Positions 46,812 to 56,348 of a stretch of 64,000 bases of DNA are shown one piece after another. The stretch comes from a bacterium (GTDB lineage: Bacteria > Planctomycetota > JAFGQW01): assembly GCA_030426805.1 (NCBI GenBank), contig JAUHXU010000001.1, forward strand, positions 232,501-296,500. The letters are read 5' to 3'. Each line of letters opens with the position of its first letter. Position 1 is the first letter of the stretch. The position numbers and the translations under genes were made by a program. Under the pieces are notes generated by a model, which did not search any database, was not told the origin of the DNA, and saw only the letters and a program-made list of their open reading frames with translations.

Positions 46812-47813
46812 ATGGCGATGGGCACCCCGAACGACGTCCTCCAGGCGATGCGCGACGCGACGGCGATCGTCGTCAGCTCGCAGTCGCCGCTCGACGGCGA
46901 CAGCGTCGGATCCGAGCTGGCGTTGCTGCACCTCGCGTCGCAACTCGCGCCGAACGCGACGGTCCGCGCGATCAACGAGGCCGCGCCGCCACGCCTCTAC
47001 GGGTTCCTGCCCGGCATCGAACGGCTCGAGATCCTCGGGCCGAACGACGAAGCCCCCCCGACCGACCTGCTGATCGTCGTCGACTGCGGCGACCTCGACC
47101 GCTTCGACTACCTGCCGTCGCGGTTTCGGGATGCGAGGGTCGTGAACCTCGACCACCACCAGAGCAACACCGGCTTCGGCGACGTCCACTGGGTGGCCGA
47201 GACCCTCGCGTCGACCGGCGAGCAGGTCGCCCGGATCGCCGAGGTCGCCGGCGCGACGCTCGATCGCCCGGCCGCCGAGGCCCTCTACGCCGCGATCGTG
47301 TTCGACACGGGGCGTTTCGCCTACTCCAACACCAGCGCCGAGACGCTGCGCATCGCCGCGACGCTGCTCGACGCCGGCGTCCGCCCCGAGGCGATGTACC
47401 GCGAGCTGTTCCGCAGCCGGTCGCCCGCGTCGCTGCAACTCACGGGCCTCGCGCTCTCGCGAATTCGCTACAACGACGCGCGCGACGCCGCCTGGGTCGC
47501 GATCCGCACGACGGACCTCGAGGAGGCGGGGGGCGGCTACGAAGACCTCGAAGACCTCGTCAACGTGCCGATGGCGCTGCGGGGCATGGAGGTCTCCCTG
47601 CTCTTCAAAGAACTGCCCGACGGCCGGGCGAAGGTCAGTCTCCGGAGCGACCGCTGGTTCGACGTCGCCGCGTTCGCCCGCGGCTACGGAGGCGGTGGCC
47701 ACGTGCGAGCCGCCGGGATGACCGTGCCGGGACCGCTCGACCGCTCGGTGGACGAGGTGACGGCTGCCCTCGATCGGCAAATGGCCGATACGCGGCCGGC
47801 CGCCGGCCGATGA
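46812..47813 (+). CDS. DHH/DHHA1 phosphoesterase, NrnA-like
   Basis: A 333-residue enzyme of the bifunctional oligoribonuclease/pAp phosphatase type. The DHH domain has DGDSVGSELAL, VVDCGDLDRF, the signature NLDHHQSN and VFDTGRFAYSNT, all metal-binding. The DHHA1 domain ends GYGGGGHVRAAG, the substrate-binding Gly-rich loop. It likely degrades short RNA oligomers or pAp. Length is normal. The stop overlaps the uracil-DNA glycosylase start by 4 bases, so the two nucleic-acid enzymes are co-translated. Confidence 0.9.
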   Translation: MAMGTPNDVLQAMRDATAIVVSSQSPLDGDSVGSELALLHLASQLAPNATVRAINEAAPPRLYGFLPGIERLEILGPNDEAPPTDLLIVVDCGDLDRFDYLPSRFRDARVVNLDHHQSNTGFGDVHWVAETLASTGEQVARIAEVAGATLDRPAAEALYAAIVFDTGRFAYSNTSAETLRIAATLLDAGVRPEAMYRELFRSRSPASLQLTGLALSRIRYNDARDAAWVAIRTTDLEEAGGGYEDLEDLVNVPMALRGMEVSLLFKELPDGRAKVSLRSDRWFDVAAFARGYGGGGHVRAAGMTVPGPLDRSVDEVTAALDRQMADTRPAAGR

Positions 47814-48496
47814 GCGGCATCATCGACCCGGGCCCGGGTGTGCGGCTGGCCCTCGAAGACCACCGCGCCTACGGCCTCGACGCCCTGCCCCTCCCACCGC
47901 GGCCCGCCGCCACGGCGCCGGCCCCTCCCCAGATCACTCTTCAGACGCTCGAGTCCGAAGTGGCCTCCTGCACCCGGTGCAGGCTCTGCGAAGGCCGCAC
48001 GCGGACCGTGTTCGGCGAGGGCGCCCCGGGCGCCGACCTGATGTTCGTCGGCGAGGGGCCCGGCGCCGACGAGGACCGCACGGGACGGCCGTTCGTCGGG
48101 CGAGCCGGCCAGCTCCTCGACCGCATGATCGGCGCGATGGGCCTCTCCCGCGGTGACGTCTATATCGCGAACGTCGTGAAGTGCCGCCCGCCGGGCAACC
48201 GGGCCCCGAACCCGGACGAGGCGGCCGCGTGCCTCGGCTACCTGCGCGAGCAGATCCGTCAGATCCGCCCCCGGGTGATCTGCGCGCTCGGATCGCCGGC
48301 GGCCAAAACGCTGCTCGAGACGGAACAGGGGATCATGCGGCTGCGCGGCCAGCGCTTCCCCTACCCCGGCGATCCGGCGATCACCGTGATCCCGACGTTT
48401 CACCCGGCCTACCTCCTGCGTCGGCCCGAGGAGAAGGCCAAGGCGTGGGCCGACCTCCAGCTGGCGATGACCGATCTCGGACTTGCGCATCCGTAG
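47810..48496 (+). CDS. udg: Type-4 (iron-sulfur) uracil-DNA glycosylase
   Basis: A 228-residue DNA repair enzyme that removes uracil. A variable N terminus of about 45 residues precedes the [4Fe-4S] cluster ligands: CTRCRLC supplies two, VVKCRPPGNR and VICALGS one each. Motif A is VGEGPGADEDRTGRPFVGRA and motif B is TFHPAYLLRRP. The motif order, spacing and Cys set match family 4. It overlaps the NrnA-like gene by 4 bases. No promoter of its own is visible. Confidence 0.92.
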   Translation: MSGIIDPGPGVRLALEDHRAYGLDALPLPPRPAATAPAPPQITLQTLESEVASCTRCRLCEGRTRTVFGEGAPGADLMFVGEGPGADEDRTGRPFVGRAGQLLDRMIGAMGLSRGDVYIANVVKCRPPGNRAPNPDEAAACLGYLREQIRQIRPRVICALGSPAAKTLLETEQGIMRLRGQRFPYPGDPAITVIPTFHPAYLLRRPEEKAKAWADLQLAMTDLGLAHP

Positions 48497-48567
48497 TCGC
48501 GGGGCGCCCGACCGGAGGCGACCGGCAAGTCCGGTTGGGGCCTGGAGTTCCGACCGCATATTTTCCT

Positions 48568-48596
48568 TTGACCGGTTTTGGTGGCCGTGATAGCAT
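48568..48596 (+). promoter_or_regulatory. Putative promoter of TPR-secretin 1
   Basis: The -35 box TTGACC (48568-48573), a 17-base spacer and -10 TAGCAT (48591-48596) predict a start near 48603. That leaves a leader of about 485 bases before the ATG at 49089. Confidence 0.5.
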
Positions 48597-48602
48597 CCGC
48601 GT

Positions 48603-49088
48603 CCGGTTTCAGACGAGGTTGGCCGTCCGGAGAAAGGCGGTCAAACAAACAGGGAAAAGAGGCGCTCAGACACGCTCCAAAAGAGCGCTCCGACGAGCGC
48701 TCCAGAAGAGGCAGCGCAACGGTGTACCGATCGGCCTCGCGCCACGCGTGCGCCGGCTGCGCGAAGTTCACCGCCGAACGACTCCCGGTTCACGCCGTCA
48801 GGTGCGATCCATCGGTGTCGGTCGGCACGACTCATTCAACGATTCGTCGCACGTTTCGCGAACGGTGCACCCTGAGGGGACGCATCACGTCGTGACACAC
48901 GCAACGAACCGCTACGCAAGACCACGACAGAAACACAACGCACGACTACTTTCAGGCCGCACTGGCTTCGCTACGACACGATCGCCGCGCACGACCCCGC
49001 GCGACGCCACTGACGCGACGAAACCACGCTGATCAACAGCAGTCGACCGCCTGGAACCCTTCTTCCTGGGAAGGAAAGGCAAACGCTC
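48603..49088 (+). other. Long untranslated leader of TPR-secretin 1
   Basis: Nearly 490 bases with no convincing gene. Visible elements are an AAACAGGGAAAAG stretch near the start, an 8-bp hairpin at 48683-48702 (GAGCGCTC twice, CGAC loop), and a small CTTCC/GGAAG hairpin just before 49089 that could mask the ribosome-binding site GGAAGGAAAGG. The basic frame running through it lacks a well-placed start. Confidence 0.4.
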
Positions 49089-51713
49089 ATGAAGCTCACC
49101 GGGTTTGATCTCCGGTCCGGTCTCGTCCTCACCCTCGCGGGGATGTTGACGCTGACCACTGCCTGCAGCCGCGATACGCAACCGTCCGAACCGGAGGCGA
49201 CGCTCGACGCCAACGACCCGAGTCCGCTCCCGGGCGGTCCGGTCACGCCGGGTGGCGGGCAGGATCCCGATGACGTCGAGAAGCGCTTCCAGGTCGCGAA
49301 GCAGGCGCGCCAGGCCCAGGCGGCACGCCTCGTCAAGGAAGGCCGCGACCTCTACATCCAGGGCCGCAACGAGGACGCGCTGAAGTCGCTGACCGAAGCC
49401 CGTTACCTCGACCCGACGAACAAGGAAGTCGACGAGGTCCTCGCCCGCGTGACGGCCGCGCTCGACCAGCGCGCCGGCGCGGTCGCCGACCAAGCGTCGC
49501 GCGAGGAGACGATTCGCCAGGTGGCGCTCGCACGCGCTCGCATGCGCGTCGACTCGCTGATGGCGACCGGCGACCTGCAGCTCGACACCGGCGACTACGA
49601 CGCCGCCGTGCGAAGCTACGAGGACGCACTGATGCTCGTCATGCACGGTCCGTTCGGTATCGACCTGTCAGTCGACCGCACGCAGATCGAGAACCGACTG
49701 AGCACCGCCCGCGAGAAGCAGAAGGAAGCCAAGCGCACGATTTCGCAAGCGACCGCGTCCGCGGCGATGAAGTCGAAGGCGGAGGCCGACGAGCGCGAGG
49801 TCGCGCAGCGCGACACGCGCATCAAGAACCTGATGCTCGACGCGAACCGCGCGTTCCAGCGCGGCCGCTACGACGAGGCCGACCAGCGTCTCGACTGGGT
49901 GCTGAAGATCGCCGAGCCGGGCTCCGACTACGAGCGCGAGGCCGAGACGCTCAAGGGCATCATCAAGTCGTCGCGCGTCGAGCGCTCCGAGTCCGACAAC
50001 CGCTCCGCGATGGCGGAACAGTGGAAGCGGGTCATGGAAGACCTCAAGCTCTCCACGCTGATCCCGAACACGGTCGTCGAGGTGCCGAGCGACTGGTCCG
50101 AGACCGTCGGTCGCCGCAAGCCGAAGCGCTTCGGCCGCGCGGCGCGCACGATGTCCGAAGAGGACAAGGCGATCGAGCGTCGTCTCGACTCGCAGACCGT
50201 CGCGCTCAACTTCGAGGACGAGTCGCAGTTCACCGCGGTCCTCGACCACCTCTCGAAGGTCTCGCGGATCGCGTTCGTCCCGAGCAAGGGCGTTGCCGAG
50301 AAGCTCTCCGAGGGCATCACGCTGTCGGCGATCAACACGCGCCTGCAGCTCCGTGCGGCGCTGCAGCTCGTGCTCGACATGGCGGGCAACTTCAAGTACC
50401 GCATCGACGACGGCCTCGTGATGATCATCCTCCCGGAGGAGGCGAAGGCCGACACCTACCTCGACTTCTACGAGGTGAAGGATCTCGTCAACCCGGTGAA
50501 GGACTACCCCGGCGTCGAGATCAACCTCAGCCCGTCGGGCGCCGAGGAGGAAGAGGCGAGCGACGACGAGGAGACGAACCAGAACTTCGAGCCGGATCGT
50601 CTCGTCGACCTGATCAAGAACAACATCGCACGCGAGACGTGGGATGAGGATCCGGTCGCCTACTCGGCGAACATCCAGAAGGGCATCCTGATCATCAAGC
50701 ACTCCGACGGCGTGCACGGTCAGATCCGCGAACTGCTCCGCGGCCTGCGCAAGTCGGCCGCACTGATGGTCGCGCTGGAGGCGCGCTTCCTGCTCGTCGA
50801 GGACAACTTCCTCGAGGACATCGGCGTCGACTTCCGCGGCCTCGGCGACAACTCGCAGGGCGCCGGCGTCCCGGGCCTCGGCTCGGGTGTCAGCCTCGAC
50901 GACTTCGGCGCGTCGGGTTCGCCCGGCGGTGTCGGCACGCCCGAGAGTCCGGCCGGGCCGGGCACGAGCAGCCGCGCCGGCGTGTTCTTCAACGACAACT
51001 CCGACGGTGACATCCGCGCGCGGACCGAGAACCTCTACGACAGCTTGCTCGGCAACCCCGACGTGCTGACGGGTTCCGGTGGCCTCGCGCTGCAGCTCAC
51101 CTACCTCGACGATACCGAGGTGTCGCTGATCCTCCGCGCGGTGCGCAAGTCCGAGCGCGTCAACGTCGTGACGGCGCCGCGCATCACGGTCTTCAACACC
51201 GAGCGTGCGAACGTCACGGTGCTGAACCAGGTCTCCTACGTGAAGGACTTCGACGCGGAGATCGCGCAGGCGGCGGCGATCGTCGAGCCGGTCGTCGACG
51301 TGATTCAGGACGGCGTCGTCCTCGACGTTCGTCCGATCATCAGCTCCGACCGTCGTTACATCACGATGGACCTGCGTCCGACCGTCGCGCAACTGACGCG
51401 CCCGATCCCGCAGTTCACCGCGAGCGTCGCGACCGGCACGCCGGTCACGCTCGAGCTGCCCCGCCTCGAGGTGCAGCGCGTGCGCACGACCGTGACGATT
51501 CCGGACGACGCGACGGTGCTCCTCGGTGGCCTGAAGTTCTCCGAGGAAGAGGAGAAGTTCTCGGGCATCCCGTGGATCTCCGACCTCCCGGTGATCGGCT
51601 TCCTCGCGGGTCGCCGCGGGAAGTACGTCAGCCGCCGCAACCTGCTGATCCTGCTCAAGGCGAAGATCGTCATTCCGGACGAGGTCGTCCCGCAGACACC
51701 GATCGGCGGCTGA
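49089..51713 (+). CDS. TPR-secretin lipoprotein 1 (GspD/PilQ family)
   Basis: An 874-residue outer-membrane channel candidate. The lipoprotein signal ends TLTTAC (Cys at residue 26). The next 250 residues are TPR-like helices (AARLVKEGRDLYIQGRNEDA, DLQLDTGDYDAAVRSYEDAL, ANRAFQRGRYDEADQRLDWV). An STN/N-domain region follows (VALNFEDESQFTAVLDHLSK, VMIILPEEA, DLVDLIKNNI-like). The secretin domain spans about 555-860 (LVALEARFLLVEDNFLEDIG, VVTAPRITVFNTERANVTVL, TVLLGGLK, IPWISDLPVIGFLAGRRG). The lipid anchor and TPR in one secretin are unusual. Its paralogue lies at 60542-63151. Confidence 0.88.
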   Translation: MKLTGFDLRSGLVLTLAGMLTLTTACSRDTQPSEPEATLDANDPSPLPGGPVTPGGGQDPDDVEKRFQVAKQARQAQAARLVKEGRDLYIQGRNEDALKSLTEARYLDPTNKEVDEVLARVTAALDQRAGAVADQASREETIRQVALARARMRVDSLMATGDLQLDTGDYDAAVRSYEDALMLVMHGPFGIDLSVDRTQIENRLSTAREKQKEAKRTISQATASAAMKSKAEADEREVAQRDTRIKNLMLDANRAFQRGRYDEADQRLDWVLKIAEPGSDYEREAETLKGIIKSSRVERSESDNRSAMAEQWKRVMEDLKLSTLIPNTVVEVPSDWSETVGRRKPKRFGRAARTMSEEDKAIERRLDSQTVALNFEDESQFTAVLDHLSKVSRIAFVPSKGVAEKLSEGITLSAINTRLQLRAALQLVLDMAGNFKYRIDDGLVMIILPEEAKADTYLDFYEVKDLVNPVKDYPGVEINLSPSGAEEEEASDDEETNQNFEPDRLVDLIKNNIARETWDEDPVAYSANIQKGILIIKHSDGVHGQIRELLRGLRKSAALMVALEARFLLVEDNFLEDIGVDFRGLGDNSQGAGVPGLGSGVSLDDFGASGSPGGVGTPESPAGPGTSSRAGVFFNDNSDGDIRARTENLYDSLLGNPDVLTGSGGLALQLTYLDDTEVSLILRAVRKSERVNVVTAPRITVFNTERANVTVLNQVSYVKDFDAEIAQAAAIVEPVVDVIQDGVVLDVRPIISSDRRYITMDLRPTVAQLTRPIPQFTASVATGTPVTLELPRLEVQRVRTTVTIPDDATVLLGGLKFSEEEEKFSGIPWISDLPVIGFLAGRRGKYVSRRNLLILLKAKIVIPDEVVPQTPIGG

Positions 51714-51723
51714 TCGGCCGACT

Positions 51724-51798
51724 CGCCGACCCGCTGAGCGGGTCGGCGGACACCGCATTCACGATTCCGCAAACCGGGGGGCACTGCCCCCCGTTTGC
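51724..51798 (+). terminator. Two successive hairpins after TPR-secretin 1
   Basis: First, a perfect 11-bp stem with TGA loop (51724-51748, CGCCGACCCGC/GCGGGTCGGCG). Second, a near-perfect stem of about 14 bp around 51769-51798 (GCAAAC-C-GGGGGGCA / TGCCCCCC-GTTTGC). Neither has a strong T-run, but the stacking suggests a strong transcript end or pause. Confidence 0.6.
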
Positions 51799-52047
51799 AT
51801 GGGTGGACCCCGCCCTGTCGAACGCGCCGAGGAACAACGAAGACGGGGGTTCTGGCACGGCATCGGACGTGCTATTCTGATGCCCTTCCGCCGGATTCCC
51901 GTCTCCGTCGCGACGCGCGACCCGAAGGGTGGCCGCACGAAACGTGCGACGCCTCGCGCACACGCACGCGTTCGCGTGTCGCGATCCGACTGCATCGATT
52001 CTCGCGTGATCCTCGTAGATCTCGAGCCCAACCGGAGCCTCTGAACC
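51799..52047 (+). other. Region upstream of the TPR protein, with possible short frame
   Basis: A -10-like TATTCT (51873-51878), with TGC in front, may be part of a promoter, but no good -35 was seen. A 54-codon frame runs from ATG 51880 to 52044, ending 3 bases before the next start; it is basic and unrecognised. Because its ATG abuts the -10 box it may lie upstream of the transcript, so it is not called as a gene. Confidence 0.3.
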
Positions 52048-54927
52048 ATGCGCCACTTCTCGCTCTCGATCGTCCTGTTGCTCGGTCTCGTGTCGACCGC
52101 GCCCGGTCAGGGTCGGACCTTCTCGGTCGACGAGAACCTCGAGTTCTCCCGCGGCCTGATCGAGCGGCGCATGCACGCGCTCGCGTTCGAGGTCCTCGAC
52201 AAGATCCGCAGTGGCGACGCCACCGACGGTGAAAAGGCCGAAGCGAACCTCGAGATCGCGAACGTCTACAAGGACGAGTTCAGCCGCGGTGCGAGACTCG
52301 AAGAGCGACTCGCCGCGTCGGAGAAGGCGGACGAAGCCTACCAGGCGTTCCTGAACAACTTCGCCGACCACCCCCGTGCGGTCGACGCGAAGCTCGAGTA
52401 CGCGGAGTTCCTGTTCTTCCTCGGCAACTACCGCAACCGACTCGCGAACGAGACGATCGCGACCGGCGGAAACACCGAGGCCGCGACGGAGCACCGGACG
52501 ATCGCGCTGACGCAGCTGAAGAAGTCGCGCGACCTGTTCGAGGAGCTGATCGCGATCATCGACGCGATGGATCGGCAGGAGCGCGCGAAGTACGCCGAGC
52601 TGACGACGGTCGCGAAGTACTACCGCGCGATCTCCTACTACTTCATCGCCCAAGCCGAAGCCGACGAGGCGGATCGCAGTGCGACGTTCGAGCTCGCGAT
52701 CACGAACCTCGAGGAGTTCATCTTCGAGAACGAGGCGAACCTGCGCGGCTACTGGGGCTACCTCTACAAGGCGCTCTGCCACCGCGAGTTCAACGAGGAC
52801 GAGCACCACGCCGACGCGATCGCGTCGTTCGAGGGCGTGATCCACGCGTTCGAGTCGACGATCGCTCAGGAAGGCGTCGGCTGGGATTCGTGGGCGGACG
52901 TCGTCGGCGAGCCGGGCTCGCGCGAGCTGCTCGACAGCGCCTACTGGCGATTCGCCGAGACCCTGCGCAGGTTCGGCCGCTACGACGATGCGATCAAGAA
53001 GGTCGAGCGCCTCGAAGCGATCCACACCGAAACGAAGGCACCCTACGGCAGCGCGGGCTTCCAGGCCCGACTCGAGAAGGCGCAGTGCTACCTGCTCCTC
53101 GGGGACGTCAACGGCGCGATCGGCGTCGTCAGCGACGTCGCGACCGCCGCCGCCGGCAACGCCTACGTGCAGTTCCAGTGCAACCGCCTCCTCGCCCGCT
53201 TCCTCGAGGAGGTCGACGACAAGTCGAAGCTCGACGCAAACGTCGTCTTCAAGGCCGCCAAGGGTGCCTACTTCGGCGACCGCTTCAACGAGGCGATCGG
53301 CCACTTCTACACGGTCCTCTCGATCAACCAAGGCGTCGGCGACCAGGCGCAGGAGTGCTGGGACTACGTGAGCCGCTCGTTCCGCGAACTCGGCTTCGCT
53401 CGCGAGTCCGCTCGCGCCGCCGAGACCGGTGCGTTCCGCTACGACTCCGAGCGTAGCCTCGACCTCGCCAAGCGTGCGCGCGGCTTGCTGACCCGCATCA
53501 AGAACGCGAGCGACTCGAAGCACGACAAGGATCGCCTCGAAGACTTCAAGACGAAGATGGAGCAGAAGTTCGGCGGCGGCGGCTCCTCCAACTACGACCC
53601 CGCCGTGCTGCGCATGCAGGAGGGCAAGTACGCGGAGGCGGCTCGCCGCTTCGGCGCGGTGAAGCCGGACTCCGACAAGTACGACCTCGCGCAAGCCTAC
53701 CAGGCGTTCTGCTTCGTGCTCGACGCCGAGCTGGAACTCGCGAACGCGCTGAAGGCCGCGAAGCGCAACAAGGAGAAGAAGAAGGCCGCGCGCGATGCGG
53801 CGAACCAAGGCTGGAAGGACGCGATCGATCGCGTCGACCGCTTCCTGCAAGGGCTCGACGCGCGCAAGATCGTCGGCAACCCGACGCTCAAGAGTGCCCG
53901 CGAACAGGCAGTCGGCATCGCGCTGTTCGCCAAGGCGAGCGCGCAGGAGTCGCGCGGCGAGTTCGATGCCGCGCTCGAGACGATCGCCGCGATCGAGAAG
54001 GCGCCGAACGTCAGCGCGAGCACGCTCGAGAAAGCGGCGGTCCTCGAGGCACAGGCCTACCTGGACAAGGACGACCTGAAGAACGCCGAAGCGCAACTCG
54101 CTCTGCTCGGCGAGAAGTACCCGGGCGCGCAGAAGTACCGCCTGAGCATGCTCGGTCGTCTCGGCCTGCGCTGGGCCGACGAAGCCGAAGCGCTCACGAA
54201 GAAGAAGAACCGCGTCGGTGCACAGCAGGCGACGCTGAAGAGCGTCGAGTTCCGCCAGGAGTGGATCAAGGGCGAGACGAGCCCGGACCCGGTGAGCCTG
54301 CTCAGCCTCGGCAAGGACCTCTACTTGCTCAACCGCTTCGACGAAGCCAAGGTCTACCTCGAAGCGGTCGTCGACCGCTTCAAGGACGCCGGGAAGCTCA
54401 ACAAGCGCATGCGGACGACGCAGCGCCTCGCGAAGCGTTATCTCGCCCGCGTCCTGATGTGGCAGGGCAAGTACGTCGAGGCGAAGCCGCTGCTCGAGGC
54501 GCTCTACAACGAGAACAAGCGCGACCTCGGCGTGATGCGCGAATACGCGGAGCTGCTCACCGGCACGGTCGAAGACGTCGGCGGCCAGCTCGTCTACATC
54601 CCGGGCCTCGGTCACCATCGCGAGGACGCGATGAAGGGCTTCGGTCTCTGGAAGGACATCCGCAGGGCCAAGGAGCGCCAGACGACCGACGCGGCACAGG
54701 CGGAGGTCCTCCGCGCACGGTTCCACCAAGACCTCGTGCGCTGGTCGCTCGGCAAGCCGGAGCTGGTCGAGCGCGACGTGAAGGCGCTCCGCGTCTCGAA
54801 GGGCGCCGACATCGACGGCGGTCCGTGGAAGCGTAAGTTCGAGTGGCTCGAGCGCGCGATCAAGCGCAAGGCCCCGCAGACGCCGCCGCCGGCACCGAAG
54901 CCGATCCAGAAGCAACCCGGCCGTTAG
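52048..54927 (+). CDS. Large exported TPR protein
   Basis: A 959-residue protein with a signal peptide (FSLSIVLLLGLVSTAPGQG) and helical repeats through nearly its whole length: KAEANLEIANVYKDEF, YRAISYYFIAQAEADEADRS, YWRFAETLRRFGRYDDAIKK, QAYQAFCFVLDAELELANAL, YLARVLMWQGKYVEAKPLLE. No catalytic motif was found. The C terminus is a Pro/Lys-rich tail. It probably acts as a periplasmic or surface scaffold. Location right after TPR-secretin 1 and ahead of a second TPR gene and ExbB/ExbD suggests one envelope machine. Confidence 0.75.
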   Translation: MRHFSLSIVLLLGLVSTAPGQGRTFSVDENLEFSRGLIERRMHALAFEVLDKIRSGDATDGEKAEANLEIANVYKDEFSRGARLEERLAASEKADEAYQAFLNNFADHPRAVDAKLEYAEFLFFLGNYRNRLANETIATGGNTEAATEHRTIALTQLKKSRDLFEELIAIIDAMDRQERAKYAELTTVAKYYRAISYYFIAQAEADEADRSATFELAITNLEEFIFENEANLRGYWGYLYKALCHREFNEDEHHADAIASFEGVIHAFESTIAQEGVGWDSWADVVGEPGSRELLDSAYWRFAETLRRFGRYDDAIKKVERLEAIHTETKAPYGSAGFQARLEKAQCYLLLGDVNGAIGVVSDVATAAAGNAYVQFQCNRLLARFLEEVDDKSKLDANVVFKAAKGAYFGDRFNEAIGHFYTVLSINQGVGDQAQECWDYVSRSFRELGFARESARAAETGAFRYDSERSLDLAKRARGLLTRIKNASDSKHDKDRLEDFKTKMEQKFGGGGSSNYDPAVLRMQEGKYAEAARRFGAVKPDSDKYDLAQAYQAFCFVLDAELELANALKAAKRNKEKKKAARDAANQGWKDAIDRVDRFLQGLDARKIVGNPTLKSAREQAVGIALFAKASAQESRGEFDAALETIAAIEKAPNVSASTLEKAAVLEAQAYLDKDDLKNAEAQLALLGEKYPGAQKYRLSMLGRLGLRWADEAEALTKKKNRVGAQQATLKSVEFRQEWIKGETSPDPVSLLSLGKDLYLLNRFDEAKVYLEAVVDRFKDAGKLNKRMRTTQRLAKRYLARVLMWQGKYVEAKPLLEALYNENKRDLGVMREYAELLTGTVEDVGGQLVYIPGLGHHREDAMKGFGLWKDIRRAKERQTTDAAQAEVLRARFHQDLVRWSLGKPELVERDVKALRVSKGADIDGGPWKRKFEWLERAIKRKAPQTPPPAPKPIQKQPGR

Positions 54928-55042
54928 GCGGGACGCGGGTCGGGGAAACCTGACCCGTGGGAAAGAAACCAGACGGAATCTCAGACGGAATCACGGACCG
55001 CGTGGTTGTGCCGCGCACGCTGGCATTGACCCGGTCCATGAC

Positions 55043-55066
55043 TATAATACCGAGCATCTCAGGAGG
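55043..55066 (+). promoter_or_regulatory. -10 box TATAAT and strong ribosome-binding site of the second TPR gene
   Basis: TATAAT at 55043-55048 gives a start near 55055. AGGAGG at 55061-55066 lies 6 bases before the ATG at 55073, leaving a very short leader. TTGACC at 55026 is only 11 bases from the -10 box, too close to act as its -35. A TGGCAT-like element at about 55021 is the better-spaced but weak alternative. Confidence 0.5.
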
Positions 55067-55072
55067 CTTTGC

Positions 55073-56251
55073 ATGAACCGTCCGATCGCGCACCGCCCCA
55101 CGTGCGCATCCGATTGGATCTCGACGGCACCCCGTCTGCTCGGGGTGTTCGCATTCGCGGTCACGACCGCGTTCGCCGTGGCCAAGACGGCAAGCGCCGA
55201 GGATCTGCTCGTCCGCACGGAGGGCAAGGCCTCGCGCGTGTTCCAGGTCACGAAGGCGACGTGGACCGAGGTCTCCTACATCCCGCGCCAAGGCATCGCC
55301 GAGCAGACGATCGACCGAGCGAAGATCCGCCGGATCCGCTTCGGCGACACGCCGGAAGCGTACACGAACGGGCGCGACGCCGTCTCCGCCGGCGAGTACG
55401 CCAAGGCGATCAAGCTCTTCAAGGAGGCCAAGGCCAACTCGAAGGTGCGCGCCTGGTGGGCGACGGTCTGGATCCAACTCGATTCGGCGAAGGCGCACGT
55501 CGCGTGGGCGCGCCAGACCGGTGACAAGAGCAAGGCGAGCCAGGCGGTCGCGATCGTCGACGCCGTGCTGAAGGAGTTCCCGGACAACTTCTTCAAGCCC
55601 GACTACGAGATCACGCGCATCGAAGCGCGCATTCTCGCCGGGGATCTCGCGAACGCCGCCAGCGAGGCGGAAGCGTTCGAGCGCGAGGTATCGGGCTGGT
55701 CGGAGAAGGAGTGGTACCTTCGCGCCAAGCTGCTCGCCGCCGAAGCCCTCGAGGGCCAGGGGAACTACCCCGCGGCGATCAGCAAGCTCGAGACGCTCGT
55801 CTCCGCGGCCGACAGCGCGGGCCGCAAGGCGTGGTCCGCCGAAGCGATGATCCGCAAGGGCAACGCGATCCTCGCGCAGGGCAACAAGGACGCCGCCTTG
55901 CGGGAGTTCCGCGGGCTCGTCAGCAAGATCGACCCCTCGTGGACGCCTCGCGCGGCCGCGTCGGCCCACGTGGGCCTCGGGCGCGTGCTGCTCGAGCACT
56001 TCGACAAGCCCCACGAGGCGCGGGATCACCTGCTGACCGCACGCGTCGACTTCTACTCGAGCGAGCGCAACGCACAGGACGTGATGGCTGCCGCGTGCTA
56101 TTGGCTCGGCATGGCCGCCGAGAAGCTCGCCGCGCTCGGCGAGTCCGGCGCGAAGCTCGAAGCCGGCCGCTACTACCAGGAGGTCCTCGACCAGTTCAAG
56201 TCGAGCGCCTGGGTGGAGAAGGCCAAGCAGGGGATGAATCGCGTCAGGTAA
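55073..56251 (+). CDS. Exported SHD1-like/TPR protein
   Basis: A 392-residue exported protein. The N-terminal region is long for a signal peptide, with the hydrophobic core LLGVFAFAVTTAFAVA ending at ASA. A small beta module (LLVRTEGKASRVFQVTKATW through IRRIRFGDTPE, about 45-102) resembles SHD1-like starts of planctomycete exported proteins. TPR-type helices then fill the rest (GRDAVSAGEYAKAIKLFKEA, EALEGQGNYPAAISKLETLV, GNKDAALREFRGLVSKI). It is 98 bases upstream of exbB and probably belongs to the same transcription unit. Confidence 0.75.
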   Translation: MNRPIAHRPTCASDWISTAPRLLGVFAFAVTTAFAVAKTASAEDLLVRTEGKASRVFQVTKATWTEVSYIPRQGIAEQTIDRAKIRRIRFGDTPEAYTNGRDAVSAGEYAKAIKLFKEAKANSKVRAWWATVWIQLDSAKAHVAWARQTGDKSKASQAVAIVDAVLKEFPDNFFKPDYEITRIEARILAGDLANAASEAEAFEREVSGWSEKEWYLRAKLLAAEALEGQGNYPAAISKLETLVSAADSAGRKAWSAEAMIRKGNAILAQGNKDAALREFRGLVSKIDPSWTPRAAASAHVGLGRVLLEHFDKPHEARDHLLTARVDFYSSERNAQDVMAAACYWLGMAAEKLAALGESGAKLEAGRYYQEVLDQFKSSAWVEKAKQGMNRVR

Positions 56252-56348
56252 CGCACTGCTGGTTATCGAAACTGGTTTTCAGATCGCAAAGGAGCTCGGA
56301 ACCGCGGGCACGAACCCGCACCGGGCGTCGAAGAAGGAGCTGCTCGTA

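Noticed and set aside
48578..48895. A 105-codon frame in the secretin 1 leader
   Set aside because: It starts before the predicted transcription start, is Arg-rich and shows no family features.
51880..52044. A 54-codon leader peptide upstream of the large TPR protein
   Set aside because: Its ATG abuts the predicted -10 box, so it is probably outside the transcript, and it has no recognisable motif.
55026..55048. TTGACC to TATAAT as a promoter pair
   Set aside because: The spacer is only 11 bases, too short for a sigma-70 promoter; only the -10 box is kept.
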